DNA of 64,000 nt, from NCBI RefSeq assembly GCF_025643255.1, contig NZ_CP087112.1, positions 3,038,001 to 3,102,000 on the forward strand, written 5' to 3'. This DNA is from Halomonas sp. 7T (lineage in GTDB: Bacteria; Pseudomonadota; Gammaproteobacteria; Pseudomonadales; Halomonadaceae). Both the position numbers and the translations under genes were made by a program. Positions 35,242 to 43,741 of this stretch are shown here, one piece after another. Below the pieces are notes generated by a model. It saw only the letters and a program-made list of their open reading frames with translations. It was not told the DNA's origin and did no database searches. Position 1 is the first letter of the stretch; every line of letters begins with the position of its first letter.

Positions 35242-36846
35242 ATGAAACGTCGCGAATTTCTTCGCTATACCACTCTGGGTGGTATAGCCCTCTCTGGGTC
35301 TGGCCTATTGGTCCACGCTTTGGCCGGACGACATACCGAGACGTTACCAACAGCTCTGTTAGATAACACTAGCATCCCTGCAGGACGACCCCTTCAACCA
35401 CTGCCCCGGATTGCAAACTTGAGTGATCAGGTTGGACGCTTTCAAAGTGTGTTAACCCCAGCTGCCCATGCGGTGCCAGTGAGCGATGGGCTTGAGGCAA
35501 AGTTGTGGCTCTACAACGGCAAAGTGTTGCCATTGATTGAGGTGCGCGAGGGGGATGAGTTAGACATTACGCTGATAAACGAGCTTGAGCACGAAACTAC
35601 GCTGCACTGGCATGGGGTGCCCGTGCCACAGACGGAAGATGGGGCTCCCTGGGAAGCCGTATTGCCAGGCAAGCCAAGACATTATCGTTATGTTCTTCAT
35701 AAGGGGAGTGCAGGATTACACTGGTTCCATCCCCACCCACATGAGGGTACTGCGCGACAGGTAGCTCATGGTTTAGCAGGTGCATTATTGGTCAGACCTC
35801 GGCTTGACGACTTACCCATGGAGGTGAAGGAACACCTGCTAGTGGTCAGCGACCTGCGCCTGAATTTGGATGGCGAAGTGGCACCCCATACCAGCGAAGA
35901 TTGGATGAATGGACGCGAGGGGGAGCTTCTGTTGGTCAACGGCCAACGCGAGCCACGCCTCGATGTTGCACCCGGCAGCACCTTACGGCTGCGACTGGTC
36001 AATGCCTGTGCTGGCCGGTACTTGCGTTTACGCCTGGACGAACATGAGCTTTCCCTGATTGGCACCGATGGTGGTTTGCTTGAGCGGCCACAGCCGCTCA
36101 GCGAACTGCTGCTCACTCCAGGTGAGCGGGCCGATCTGCTAGTACGCATCAGCGAGAAAGCAGAAAAGAGTTTTGAACTGGCGAGTCATCCCTATACACG
36201 TGGTTGGATGGGAGCTAAGCCCACACATCTGGACGAGATTGCTCCGCTATTATCGATTCATACCCTAAATACTGGCGTATACCCCGCCGTCGCGTTACCT
36301 GACCCCTTGTCCCATATCGAACCCCTGGGCGAACCAGTGGTGAGACGTCAAGTGGAACTGACCGAGGTGATGCCAGACCATGACAATCACGGTGCGGTGA
36401 ATGGCGATCCGCATGCCGGCCACGGCGGCAGTGACAGCCATCACGGAACCCATGGGCCGGGGCATGGGGCGAGTCACGCTAGCGACGATGATAGAGCGGT
36501 TCGACCCAAGGTGGATTTTCTGATCAACGGCCGTGCCTTTGCCATGAACGACGTCCTGTTTGAGGGGCAGGTTGGCGAGGTAGAGGAGTGGGAAGTCTTC
36601 AATAACTCCCATATGGATCACCCCTTCCATGTGCATGGCACCCACTTTCAGGTGATCGCTACCCGCGATGCTGACAGGGAATGGCGAGACGCGCCCTGGC
36701 TGGCCTGGAAGGACACCGTCAACCTGGCTCCTTATCAGCGTCTCAGGCTGCGCATGGTGTTCCTCAAGCCCGGCGATTGGCTGTTCCACTGCCACATCAT
36801 CGAACACGAAGAGCTAGGCATGATGGCAACGATCCGTGTGAGTTGA
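35242..36846 (+). CDS. Multicopper oxidase, CueO/CopA-like with His-rich insert
   Basis: 534 residues with a Tat signal (KRREFLRYTTLGGIALSGSG). The copper ligands are TTLHWHGVPVP, HWFHPHPHEGT, HPFHVHGTHFQV and FHCHIIEHEELGMM, so all three copper site types are present. A His/Gly/Asp-rich insert (HDNHG, HAGHGG, HHGTHGPGHG, about 375-415) replaces the Met-rich insert of CueO. It would oxidise Cu(I) in the periplasm. Start ATG with GAGGA 6 bp upstream. A second, different multicopper oxidase is at 12557-14410. It is followed by a pentanucleotide repeat tract. Confidence 0.92.
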   Translation: MKRREFLRYTTLGGIALSGSGLLVHALAGRHTETLPTALLDNTSIPAGRPLQPLPRIANLSDQVGRFQSVLTPAAHAVPVSDGLEAKLWLYNGKVLPLIEVREGDELDITLINELEHETTLHWHGVPVPQTEDGAPWEAVLPGKPRHYRYVLHKGSAGLHWFHPHPHEGTARQVAHGLAGALLVRPRLDDLPMEVKEHLLVVSDLRLNLDGEVAPHTSEDWMNGREGELLLVNGQREPRLDVAPGSTLRLRLVNACAGRYLRLRLDEHELSLIGTDGGLLERPQPLSELLLTPGERADLLVRISEKAEKSFELASHPYTRGWMGAKPTHLDEIAPLLSIHTLNTGVYPAVALPDPLSHIEPLGEPVVRRQVELTEVMPDHDNHGAVNGDPHAGHGGSDSHHGTHGPGHGASHASDDDRAVRPKVDFLINGRAFAMNDVLFEGQVGEVEEWEVFNNSHMDHPFHVHGTHFQVIATRDADREWRDAPWLAWKDTVNLAPYQRLRLRMVFLKPGDWLFHCHIIEHEELGMMATIRVS

Positions 36847-36850
36847 GCTT

Positions 36851-36890
36851 GCCTTGCCTTGCCTTGCCTTGCCTTGCCTTGCCTTGCCTT
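36851..36890 (+). repeat. Tandem pentanucleotide repeat (GCCTT)8
   Basis: Eight perfect copies of GCCTT start four bases after the stop codon of the multicopper oxidase gene, flanked by degenerate copies (GCTT, GTTTT, GCTTT). It lies in the 116-bp gap before the BNR-repeat lipoprotein gene, so repeat-number change would alter spacing or mRNA structure but not protein sequence. Confidence 0.9.
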
Positions 36891-36962
36891 GTTTTGCTTT
36901 GGCGTTGCGCGTTGGCTTTGCGTGGTGCTTGTCCACCTGACGACTGATAAGGACGTGATGTC

Positions 36963-37826
36963 ATGACCTATTATCGCTGGCCACTCGCCGTGGCCTTCCT
37001 GCTTACCTTGCTTTCAGGTTGCTCCCGAGAACCGAGTAGTATCAGTCTTGAGCAACTACGAGAGCAGACCCATATTCACGGCCTGGCCGTCGATCGAGCG
37101 GATAGCGAACGACTGTGGTTGGCCACCCACCATGGCTTTTATGCCGTTGGAAGTGATGGAATGGCCCGCCGGATCTCTGAGGAAACCCATGACTTCATGG
37201 GTTTTGCTCCTCACCCAGAAGAAGGCGAGACCTTTTTTGCCAGCGGCCACCCGGCCAGGGGGGGGGACCTCGGCGTGGTTAAGTCAAGGGATTCAGGCCG
37301 CAACTGGTCGCCATTAGCCACCGGCGTTGACGGCCCGGTAGATTTTCATCAGATGACAATCAGTGAGGCTACTCCCAACGTACTCTATGGAGCTAATGCT
37401 GGCCAGCTTCAAATCAGCCAGGATGGTGGTGCCAATTGGCAGATTCGCGCCAAGGCGCCGGCCGGGCTGATTGCCCTGGCCGCCTCGAGCCGTGATCCAG
37501 AGCAACTCTATGCCGCCACCCAGACCGGGCTATTGATGAGTCCTGACGGAGGCGAACGATGGCGACAAGTATACCCTGAGCGCCGCCCTACGAGCCTGGT
37601 GGTGGCCAGCCAAGGAGAGCTTTACGCCTTCATGATAGGTGTAGGCTTGCTGAGAGTTGAGGAGGGCAGCCGGGATTGGGAGGTAGTCAAGCGCGGCTGG
37701 GAAGAGCGCTATCTGATGCACCTGGCGCTGGATCCGCACGACCCACAGCGTTTGGCGGCGGTCGATGACCTCAACCAACTGCTGATCAGTACTAACGGTG
37801 GACGCGACTGGTCGCACCTCAAATAA
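36963..37826 (+). CDS. BNR/Asp-box repeat lipoprotein (F510_1955 family)
   Basis: 287 residues. Signal peptide and lipobox LLSGC (Cys about 20) predict a lipoprotein. The rest is a beta-propeller with Asp-box-like repeats: SRDSGRNWSPL, SQDGGANWQIR, SPDGGERWRQV and STNGGRDWSHL. It matches proteins annotated as F510_1955-family glycosylhydrolases, common in heavy-metal islands; no glycosidase catalytic residue is evident, so enzyme activity is uncertain. It is 15 bp ahead of lgt, whose product would modify the same lipobox. Confidence 0.78.
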   Translation: MTYYRWPLAVAFLLTLLSGCSREPSSISLEQLREQTHIHGLAVDRADSERLWLATHHGFYAVGSDGMARRISEETHDFMGFAPHPEEGETFFASGHPARGGDLGVVKSRDSGRNWSPLATGVDGPVDFHQMTISEATPNVLYGANAGQLQISQDGGANWQIRAKAPAGLIALAASSRDPEQLYAATQTGLLMSPDGGERWRQVYPERRPTSLVVASQGELYAFMIGVGLLRVEEGSRDWEVVKRGWEERYLMHLALDPHDPQRLAAVDDLNQLLISTNGGRDWSHLK

Positions 37827-37841
37827 ATCGGGAGGTACCCC

Positions 37842-38672
37842 ATGTTGCAATATCCCCAGATTGATCCAGTGGCCATCAGCCTCGGCCCGTTCGCGATTCA
37901 CTGGTATGGCCTGATGTATGTGGTGGGCTTCGTCGCCGCCTGGTGGCTTGGGCGCCTTAGAGCTAATCGACTCAAGCTAACCCACGATGACATTAGCGAC
38001 CTGATCTTTTACTCCGCTGTAGGCGTAGTGGTTGGTGGCCGGTTGGGCTATGTCCTGTTCTATGGAATAGAGCAGTTCCTGGCCAACCCCTTATGGCTGT
38101 TCAAAGTTTGGGAAGGCGGTATGAGCTTTCATGGTGGGCTGCTCGGGGTGCTGGCGGCGACGCTATGGTTTGCGCGAAAGCATCGGCTCGGCTTCTTTGC
38201 CCTAACCGACTTCATCGCACCACTGGTGCCGATCGGGCTTGGTGCAGGGCGAATCGGGAATTTCATCAATCACGAGCTGCCGGGGCGCGTCAGCAACCTG
38301 CCCTGGGCGATGCCGTTTCCCCACATGGGCCCAGAGCCACGCCACCCCTCTGCGCTTTATGAATTCGCCCTGGAAGGGGTGGTGCTGTTCGTGCTGCTGT
38401 GGTGGTTTTCCGCTGAGCCGCGGCGGCGAGGGCTAATCTCTGGTCTTTTTTTGCTGCTGTACGGCGTGTTTCGCTTCACGGTTGAATTCGTGAGGTTGCC
38501 GGATGAACACATCGGCTTCCTCGCGTTTGGCTGGGTCACCATGGGCATGCTGCTGACTGCCCCGATGATACTGGTTGGCATGGCGCTGATCACCTGGTCG
38601 CGCCAACAGCCGGTGGATAATCATAGCCAACCCGGTTCATACCTGTGCCGCCGAGAGAAGAAGACACAATGA
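37842..38672 (+). CDS. lgt: Prolipoprotein diacylglyceryl transferase, island copy
   Basis: 276-residue integral membrane enzyme with the Lgt blocks: [42 protein letters not shown], and the lgt signature [18 protein letters not shown], then [12 protein letters not shown]. It attaches diacylglycerol to the lipobox cysteine. A second lgt copy here is surprising because the core genome should have its own; such extra copies occur in copper islands. It overlaps the L,D-transpeptidase gene by four bases. Whether it is specific for the neighbouring lipoprotein is unknown. Confidence 0.93.
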   Translation: MLQYPQIDPVAISLGPFAIHWYGLMYVVGFVAAWWLGRLRANRLKLTHDDISDLIFYSAVGVVVGGRLGYVLFYGIEQFLANPLWLFKVWEGGMSFHGGLLGVLAATLWFARKHRLGFFALTDFIAPLVPIGLGAGRIGNFINHELPGRVSNLPWAMPFPHMGPEPRHPSALYEFALEGVVLFVLLWWFSAEPRRRGLISGLFLLLYGVFRFTVEFVRLPDEHIGFLAFGWVTMGMLLTAPMILVGMALITWSRQQPVDNHSQPGSYLCRREKKTQ

Positions 38673-39703
38673 TACTAACGCTTAGGTACTCCAACACCAT
38701 CACTGCCATGACTATTAAAACGGGGCTAGGGGCGTTGCTTATTGCTACGCAGCTGAGCACTTTACCTGTGCTTGCTGAAGAAACGGGGGAGTGGCCGCTG
38801 GGCCACTACAGGTTGCCTGAACACGGTGACCTGATTGGTGAGGCCTATACGGTAGTGGTAGGCAACGAGGCGGATACACTCCTCGATATCGCCCGCACCC
38901 ATAACCTGGGCTACGAGGAAATCCGTCGAGCTAATCCGGATGTCAGCATTTGGGTGCCGGGCGTAGGAACAGAAGTGCTCGTGCCAGCCCAGCACATCCT
39001 GCCCGATGCTGATAGGACTGGTATTGTCATTAACATCGCCGAGTTGCGTCTCTATTATTATCCGGAGGTAGGCGAAGGTGAGGTGCCCCGAGTCGAGACT
39101 TATCCGATCGGCATTGGTCGAGACGGCTATGACACCCCACTGGGAATTACCACCACTACCATGCGGCTTGAGGATCCTGCCTGGTATCCGCCACGTTCCA
39201 TGCGTGAAGAAGCGGCGGCGCGTGGCGAATCAGCACCCGCCGTGGTGCCGCCAGGTCCCGATAACCCACTCGGCAAGCATGCCATCCTACTCGATATACC
39301 TGGTTATCTAATTCACGGTACCAATGATCCAGACGGCATTGGCATGCGCGCTAGCCGTGGCTGCATACGCATGTTTCCGGAAGATATTAAAGCAATATTC
39401 GGTGCTGTGCCTTTAGGCACTCAGGTTAATATCGTCGATCAGCCCATCAAGGTCGGCTGGGACGATGGCACTGCGTTTGTGCAGGTATATCAGTTTCTTG
39501 AAGATCAGAATCACGGAATTCAATCACTGCTTGAGACGCAGCCGATGCTCAATCAGTACGTCGTGGATCAATCGGTAAGTTATTCACAACTCCAAGAACT
39601 GCTGGAGAGCGCCGACGGACAAGTAGTGCCCATCGAACCGCCAACTCAGGATGAGACTTTAGAAAAACAACCCTTGAGACTGCTTCATGAGGTGGGGCTT
39701 TGA
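38669..39703 (+). CDS. L,D-transpeptidase (ErfK/YbiS/YcfS/YnhG type)
   Basis: 344 residues. The N-terminus has a signal-like segment ([18 protein letters not shown]...VLA), so the mature enzyme is periplasmic. A LysM-like region ([33 protein letters not shown]) precedes the YkuD domain, with [20 protein letters not shown] holding the catalytic His and Cys of SxGCIR(M/L). It would make 3-3 peptidoglycan crosslinks or attach Braun-type lipoproteins. The ATG overlaps the lgt stop; an ATG at 38708 is an alternative start. Its copper-cluster position suggests cell-wall remodelling under copper stress. Confidence 0.9.
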   Translation: MILTLRYSNTITAMTIKTGLGALLIATQLSTLPVLAEETGEWPLGHYRLPEHGDLIGEAYTVVVGNEADTLLDIARTHNLGYEEIRRANPDVSIWVPGVGTEVLVPAQHILPDADRTGIVINIAELRLYYYPEVGEGEVPRVETYPIGIGRDGYDTPLGITTTTMRLEDPAWYPPRSMREEAAARGESAPAVVPPGPDNPLGKHAILLDIPGYLIHGTNDPDGIGMRASRGCIRMFPEDIKAIFGAVPLGTQVNIVDQPIKVGWDDGTAFVQVYQFLEDQNHGIQSLLETQPMLNQYVVDQSVSYSQLQELLESADGQVVPIEPPTQDETLEKQPLRLLHEVGL

Positions 39704-39868
39704 CGCGCTCATACGGAGGGTACGCTGAGAAAATCCAGCCAAGCTACCCAGATACCCGAATAAAGTCGATATTAATCAAACGTGAAATAGGGCTAGCCTT
39801 TCGATGGACTGGTGTATTGGTGTGAGAAAGAAATGAACCATCACGCTATAGCTAAAAATCCAGTGAAG

Positions 39869-40070
39869 TGAACTGACCCCAAAAAGTTGGACAGTAAAAA
39901 ACTAAGCGGCCAAGGCCTGATGTCGGTAATGTACCGGACTCAGGCCTTTTAGTTTGGTCTTGATTCGCTCGTGGTTGTAGTAATGGATATGGTGGCAGAT
40001 ACCCGCCTGTAACAGCTCAATGTTGTCGAAGCGGTTCAAATAGAAATATTCAAACTTCAGCGTTCCAAAG
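39869..40070 (-). mobile_element. Remnant 3' end of an IS3-family element
   Basis: The left edge TGAACTGACCCC followed by AAAAAGTTGGACAGT is the terminal repeat of the IS150/IS51-like group of IS3 elements. Inside is only the C-terminal part of a transposase, broken by the truncated hsdM at about 40070. The rest of the element is missing, as expected from an IS-linked deletion. Confidence 0.75.
39902..40070 (-). pseudogene. Transposase C-terminal fragment (IS3 family)
   Basis: About 56 codons remain, reading [19 protein letters not shown], then HHIHYYNHERIKTKLKGLSP and HYRHQALAA before the stop. This is the conserved C-terminal end of IS3-family OrfB transposases, downstream of the last catalytic acidic residue. 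It cannot be active. It abuts the broken hsdM fragment. Confidence 0.8.
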
Positions 40071-40485
40071 AAGAGAGCTTGTTCTTGATATTTAAGTCGA
40101 TAGACACCAGCACGCCTTCCGGCGTGGCGTTGTGCTTTTCACTCGCTTCGGTGGCCTTGTTCAACTCCGCGCCAATATTGTGCTTAAGGTTTTTGATAGC
40201 CCCCCAGCGAGCAACCGGCGGAATATAGAAGGTTTTGTCGTACTCGTCTTCATCATCAGCCAGCTCACGCGCCTGGGCTTCGCTTTTGCCCCTGCTGAGG
40301 TAATATTCAACCACCGACTCCTGAGCTTCTTCGAAAGCATCAGAAAGTCGCTTCAAGAACATCATGCCGAAGATGTAATCCTTGTACTTTGACGCATCCA
40401 TATTGCCGCGCAGAATATCGGCGGCTTCCCATAAGCAGGATTCCAGCTGTTGCAGCGTAACGGTGTGGCTAATTGTTGGTTCCAT
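40057..40485 (-). pseudogene. hsdM: Truncated type I restriction methylase subunit (hsdM fragment)
   Basis: 142 codons that begin like Hsd[43 protein letters not shown], then [17 protein letters not shown] and [13 protein letters not shown]. After that point the sequence runs into the IS remnant and stops. The S-adenosylmethionine and NPPF motifs of HsdM are all missing, so no methylation is possible. Type I hsdR and hsdS are absent here. ATG 40485 is the likely original start. Confidence 0.85.
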
Positions 40486-40612
40486 GTATGGCGATAACCT
40501 TGGGCATGGCTGATACATAGCCCCCACAAAATAGTGAGTCGAGTTTAGCGGTGTGGAGGCATGTGGGCAAAGCGATGCTTAGCAACCTTGCTCAATGATC
40601 ATGATGAGGTCT

Positions 40613-41272
40613 TCAGTTTCGGCTAGTTCCAAACATTCGTACTCCTAACCCATACTGTTTCGTTTCTGCTTTACAAAAATAAGAGGCACGGTAGAACGCT
40701 TTCTCAAAACTGTCCGCATCATTTCGATCAATCCAATAGTGCGGTTTCTTAGGCACATGAACCCACGGTTCCTGAGGGTTCCAAACAGCCCCTAGCGCGC
40801 TGTACCAAGCACGCGACACCCGGTTGACTAGATTCTCATTGGGAGAGCATGCCTTACCTAGCAAGTGATAAACATCTCGGTTGAGTAGGAAAAAGAAGTG
40901 GTAGTGCGGCTTGCCGTTGCAGCCTATCTCTCGGCACCAAACATAGCGCACCTTGGTAGCAGGCACCCAGCCACTCATACGCTTTTGTTGTCGGTCGTGT
41001 TTGATGATGGCTTTAAAGGAAGCAATAAACCGTTTAATCAATCGCTTGTGGTCTTCTAGCGTCATTCTGTCGCTTATTTCCGTAGGGATGCTCGGTTCAA
41101 TTCGAAAGGCCATAACTCGTGGGTAGTCATTCAGTGCTTTGTGCATCGTATCGTAAAGGGCCTGAAGGTATTCACTGGCCATAGGAAGATATTTTTTTTG
41201 AATTCTTAGCCCGTTGAATATGGGGTTATAGAGTAAGTGCAGGTTAGCGTTTGATGAGTGTACTGGTAGCAT
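40613..41272 (-). CDS. Inovirus Gp2-like (YagK/YfjJ C-terminal domain) protein
   Basis: 219 residues resembling the Gp2/YfjJ family found in satellite prophages and islands. Family features: RYVWCREIGCNGKPHYHFFFLLNRDVYHLLG near the middle, with an HxH (HYHF), an SRAWYSALG block, and FEKAFYRASYFCKAETKQYG near the end. The HxH and a downstream Tyr recall HUH endonuclease-like folds, so a role in replication initiation is possible but unproven. ATG 41272 has AAGGAG 7 bp upstream. It is 127 bp upstream of the hsdM fragment and next to alpA. Confidence 0.75.
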   Translation of the reverse strand: MLPVHSSNANLHLLYNPIFNGLRIQKKYLPMASEYLQALYDTMHKALNDYPRVMAFRIEPSIPTEISDRMTLEDHKRLIKRFIASFKAIIKHDRQQKRMSGWVPATKVRYVWCREIGCNGKPHYHFFFLLNRDVYHLLGKACSPNENLVNRVSRAWYSALGAVWNPQEPWVHVPKKPHYWIDRNDADSFEKAFYRASYFCKAETKQYGLGVRMFGTSRN

Positions 41273-41596
41273 TTTAGGCTCCTTGATAAGAATGATGGCC
41301 CATGGCTGCTGTGACATGAGCGGTTATGACAGGCACGACTAATCCTCCAGTGGTTGCTGGATTCAATACAGTGGTGGTATATCGGTTATTAGCCTTTCGG
41401 CGGCTACTTAGGTACGGGGCTTGAGGCCCCTCCCCTTACCCTTTGATTATGTTAATTTATATTAATAATAATTAAACAAGGGTCAGAAAGGTTGATGATA
41501 GATCGACGGATGCGGGTGGGCGCTGGGGTCAGCAGGGGATAGAGTGTAGACAAACAGCTCTTCAATTAAATTAGAAAAAGTTTATGTAGCTGGGGG

Positions 41597-41794
41597 TTAA
41601 ACTTCTTCATTATCTCTGCGCTTGATGCAGTCATTAATCCACTCAGCAATCTCACTTTCAACCCAGGCAACAGCCCGACTGGTCTGCTTGACGGGTTTCG
41701 GGAACTTCCCAAGGCTGATGTACTTATAGATCGTCGATCTGGCCAGTCCCGTGCGTTCCATGACGTCTTTGATGCGGATCAGTTTCATGCTCAT
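41597..41794 (-). CDS. AlpA-family DNA-binding regulator
   Basis: 65 residues, a winged helix-turn-helix of the AlpA family, which activates integrases or acts like an excisionase: LIRIKDVMERTGLARSTIYKYISLGKFPKPVK followed by VAWVESEIAEWI. The ATG start at 41794 has AGGAG 7 bp upstream. Such a gene is usual for islands with P4-type integrases, though here it is at the far end from the integrase. 279 bp with no recognised gene follow. Confidence 0.88.
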   Translation of the reverse strand: MSMKLIRIKDVMERTGLARSTIYKYISLGKFPKPVKQTSRAVAWVESEIAEWINDCIKRRDNEEV

Positions 41795-41872
41795 GACGAA
41801 CTCCTGTTATTCGTTCATGACATGAGGAAGCTGAGTATTTTGTAATTGGAGAGTGGCTTTGGCGCCTGTTGG

Positions 41873-43561
41873 TTATGAGTCGGTAGGCTCTTGAGTGCCT
41901 GACGCTATTGCATCATCTGGCTCATCATTGATGGCTGAAAGGCAATCCTGATGATGCGTTTGCCAATAAGTTTTTAGATCCTCGCTGACATAGCTTCGGA
42001 ATATAGTCGTTGTTGGCTCTTTATCAGCATCTTCGGAGCGCAGGCCATAGCTACGTAGCTGAAATGCGGGTAACGTCGTGCCGTTAGGTGAACTGGGGAA
42101 AACAGGAACGAGCATGTAGGTCATTGTTTCAAAATCTACTTGTTCATTAGGGTTGAAGGCACTTTGAAGCTGTTTGGCTAGGTGGTGTGACAGTGCATAA
42201 AACAGTAGCGTCAAGGGGTGATAAGAGATTTGCTCTGTGACTGGATCGTCTTCGGAAGGCCTATGATGCTTTGCATCGTCCAACGCCTTTGTATAGTCTT
42301 CTGTTTTTTCAGAATCGGGTTCTGATTCCTGCTCAGGTTCAGCTTCGATCACATACTTAGGGGTTATGCCTAGACGGCGAGCAGTCGCCACTATGACGTC
42401 ATGGCATGGCTGTTCAGGCCCGAGAAAACCTTTTTTTAATTTATTCCAGGAGTAAGTTAGCAGACGACAAGTGTCGATATGAACGCTGGTAAGTAACCAG
42501 TTTGCATCCTCCTCATCGTAGTGTTTAAGAAGCTCTTCAATACCGCCCTCTAGATAACGCGTGTTTGGCAGCAGTGATAGCGCTTGTTCAAGAACCCTTT
42601 TTAGTTTGTAATATTTTTTTTGGTAGTTTTTGGCTTCGCGATAGGGGTCATTGTCTTGTTTTGATTCCTCCTTAGTATCGTCTGACACGATGCTCTCAGA
42701 ATCCTTGATGGCATCGTACTCCTTCAACAATGCTTCGATTTGCAAGGTACATACCCCTGCAGTCATCACCGCATCCACTATCCCACCTAACAACTCTGTT
42801 CTTTTTATTTCACCTTTTCTTGATTCCGTTACCTCGGGTTTGGTGCTTGAGGGTGGAGACACAATTGTGTTGGGCGTTCTTGTGTGTTTTCCAAATGAAT
42901 GGTGCGCTAAATCAAGAAAATAAATAGAGGTTTTGCGTTTTTTAGCTTGGTGTGAGTATCGCCCCGGCTCATGGTGCGCAATGACCCCTACATCGACCAG
43001 CTTCTTCAGTTGCCTATCTATGCGAGAGCGTGACATCCCCGTAAGAACGCGCATTTTTGATATTCCAAGGCTGGTTATGACACCTGGCGTATCAGCATGA
43101 GCTAGCAATACCATGAGTAGCCATCGGTTAGGTAAGGTCAACCTTGAGCGGCGTCGACGCCCATCTCTTACCAAATCCTTCGTTCTATTTTCAGCAGACA
43201 GTAGGGTCGTTTTTGTGAGTGTGGCTATTTCTTCTGCATGGTGCGTAGAAGACGATGGGCTCTTCTGTAGTGCCTTCACAAGCTTTGCTGACAAACGATA
43301 ACGCGAAGCTGGCCTCCCTGGCCCTTTGATAGGTAGGCGCTCAATTTCAATGAACTGTTCTTGCCTGTCACCGTACTTATCAATGAGTACCTCCCAAGCT
43401 CGGCGACCTTGCGCATACGTTAGGCCTAGGCGAGTAAAGAGGGTTTGCAAAGGGCAGTCGATACTCTTTTCAAGACCAATAACTGATGCCCACTGCATCA
43501 GTAGCCAACGCGCTTCAGGCGTTAATCGAGCATCTCTGTAGGTCAGTATTGTTGCATTCAT
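41873..43561 (-). CDS. Large protein with winged-helix domains, function unknown
   Basis: 562 residues; not recognised as a named family. Two DNA-binding-like regions are visible: about 1-75 (LTPEARWLLMQWASVIGLEKSIDCPLQTLF, LGLTYAQGRRAWEVLIDKYG) and about 120-190 (LPNRWLLMVLLAHADTPGVITSLGISKMRVLTGMSRSRIDRQLKKLVDVGVI), the second with a clear winged-helix pattern. A Ser/Thr/Glu-rich linker and a helical C-terminal half follow. ATG 43561 is used; no clear ribosome-binding site is visible. The promoter region shared with the MatP-like gene contains three 13-bp repeats. It may regulate or replicate the island. Confidence 0.6.
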   Translation of the reverse strand: MNATILTYRDARLTPEARWLLMQWASVIGLEKSIDCPLQTLFTRLGLTYAQGRRAWEVLIDKYGDRQEQFIEIERLPIKGPGRPASRYRLSAKLVKALQKSPSSSTHHAEEIATLTKTTLLSAENRTKDLVRDGRRRRSRLTLPNRWLLMVLLAHADTPGVITSLGISKMRVLTGMSRSRIDRQLKKLVDVGVIAHHEPGRYSHQAKKRKTSIYFLDLAHHSFGKHTRTPNTIVSPPSSTKPEVTESRKGEIKRTELLGGIVDAVMTAGVCTLQIEALLKEYDAIKDSESIVSDDTKEESKQDNDPYREAKNYQKKYYKLKRVLEQALSLLPNTRYLEGGIEELLKHYDEEDANWLLTSVHIDTCRLLTYSWNKLKKGFLGPEQPCHDVIVATARRLGITPKYVIEAEPEQESEPDSEKTEDYTKALDDAKHHRPSEDDPVTEQISYHPLTLLFYALSHHLAKQLQSAFNPNEQVDFETMTYMLVPVFPSSPNGTTLPAFQLRSYGLRSEDADKEPTTTIFRSYVSEDLKTYWQTHHQDCLSAINDEPDDAIASGTQEPTDS

Positions 43562-43629
43562 AGCAAGCAATATACGGCAGTTTATAGAAAATAAAAATCC
43601 GGTATTGCGGACTATATAAACAATTATTT

Positions 43630-43668
43630 ATTACATTGTTATACTACGTTGTAACTTTACACTGTAAT
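43630..43668. repeat. Three contiguous 13-bp repeats upstream of the MatP-like gene
   Basis: Three back-to-back units (43630, 43643, 43656) share the form N-Y-T-A-C-R-N-Y-G-T-W-A-N. Their inner 11-mers are TTACATTGTTA, CTACGTTGTAA and TTACACTGTAA, the last a perfect palindrome around one base. The known MatP site matS is GTGACRNYGTCAC, with the same A-C-R-N-Y-G-T-x-A skeleton and the same 13-bp length. They sit 74 bp before the start of the MatP-like gene and 69 bp from the divergent winged-helix gene. Confidence 0.7.
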
Positions 43669-43741
43669 ATGCTTTTGCTTTAGCGATGAAGCATGGTTTT
43701 TTACGAATTTTTGCTTCCACTTTTCTTTATAGGTTCTGCTG

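Noticed and set aside
36681..36947. 88-residue frame containing repeated LPCLALPCLA
   Set aside because: It is created by the GCCTT repeat in a shifted frame over the end of the multicopper oxidase gene and has no start signal.
43630..43668. CRISPR-like array
   Set aside because: Units are contiguous 13-mers without spacers, so this is an operator or iteron array rather than CRISPR. No cas genes exist in the window.
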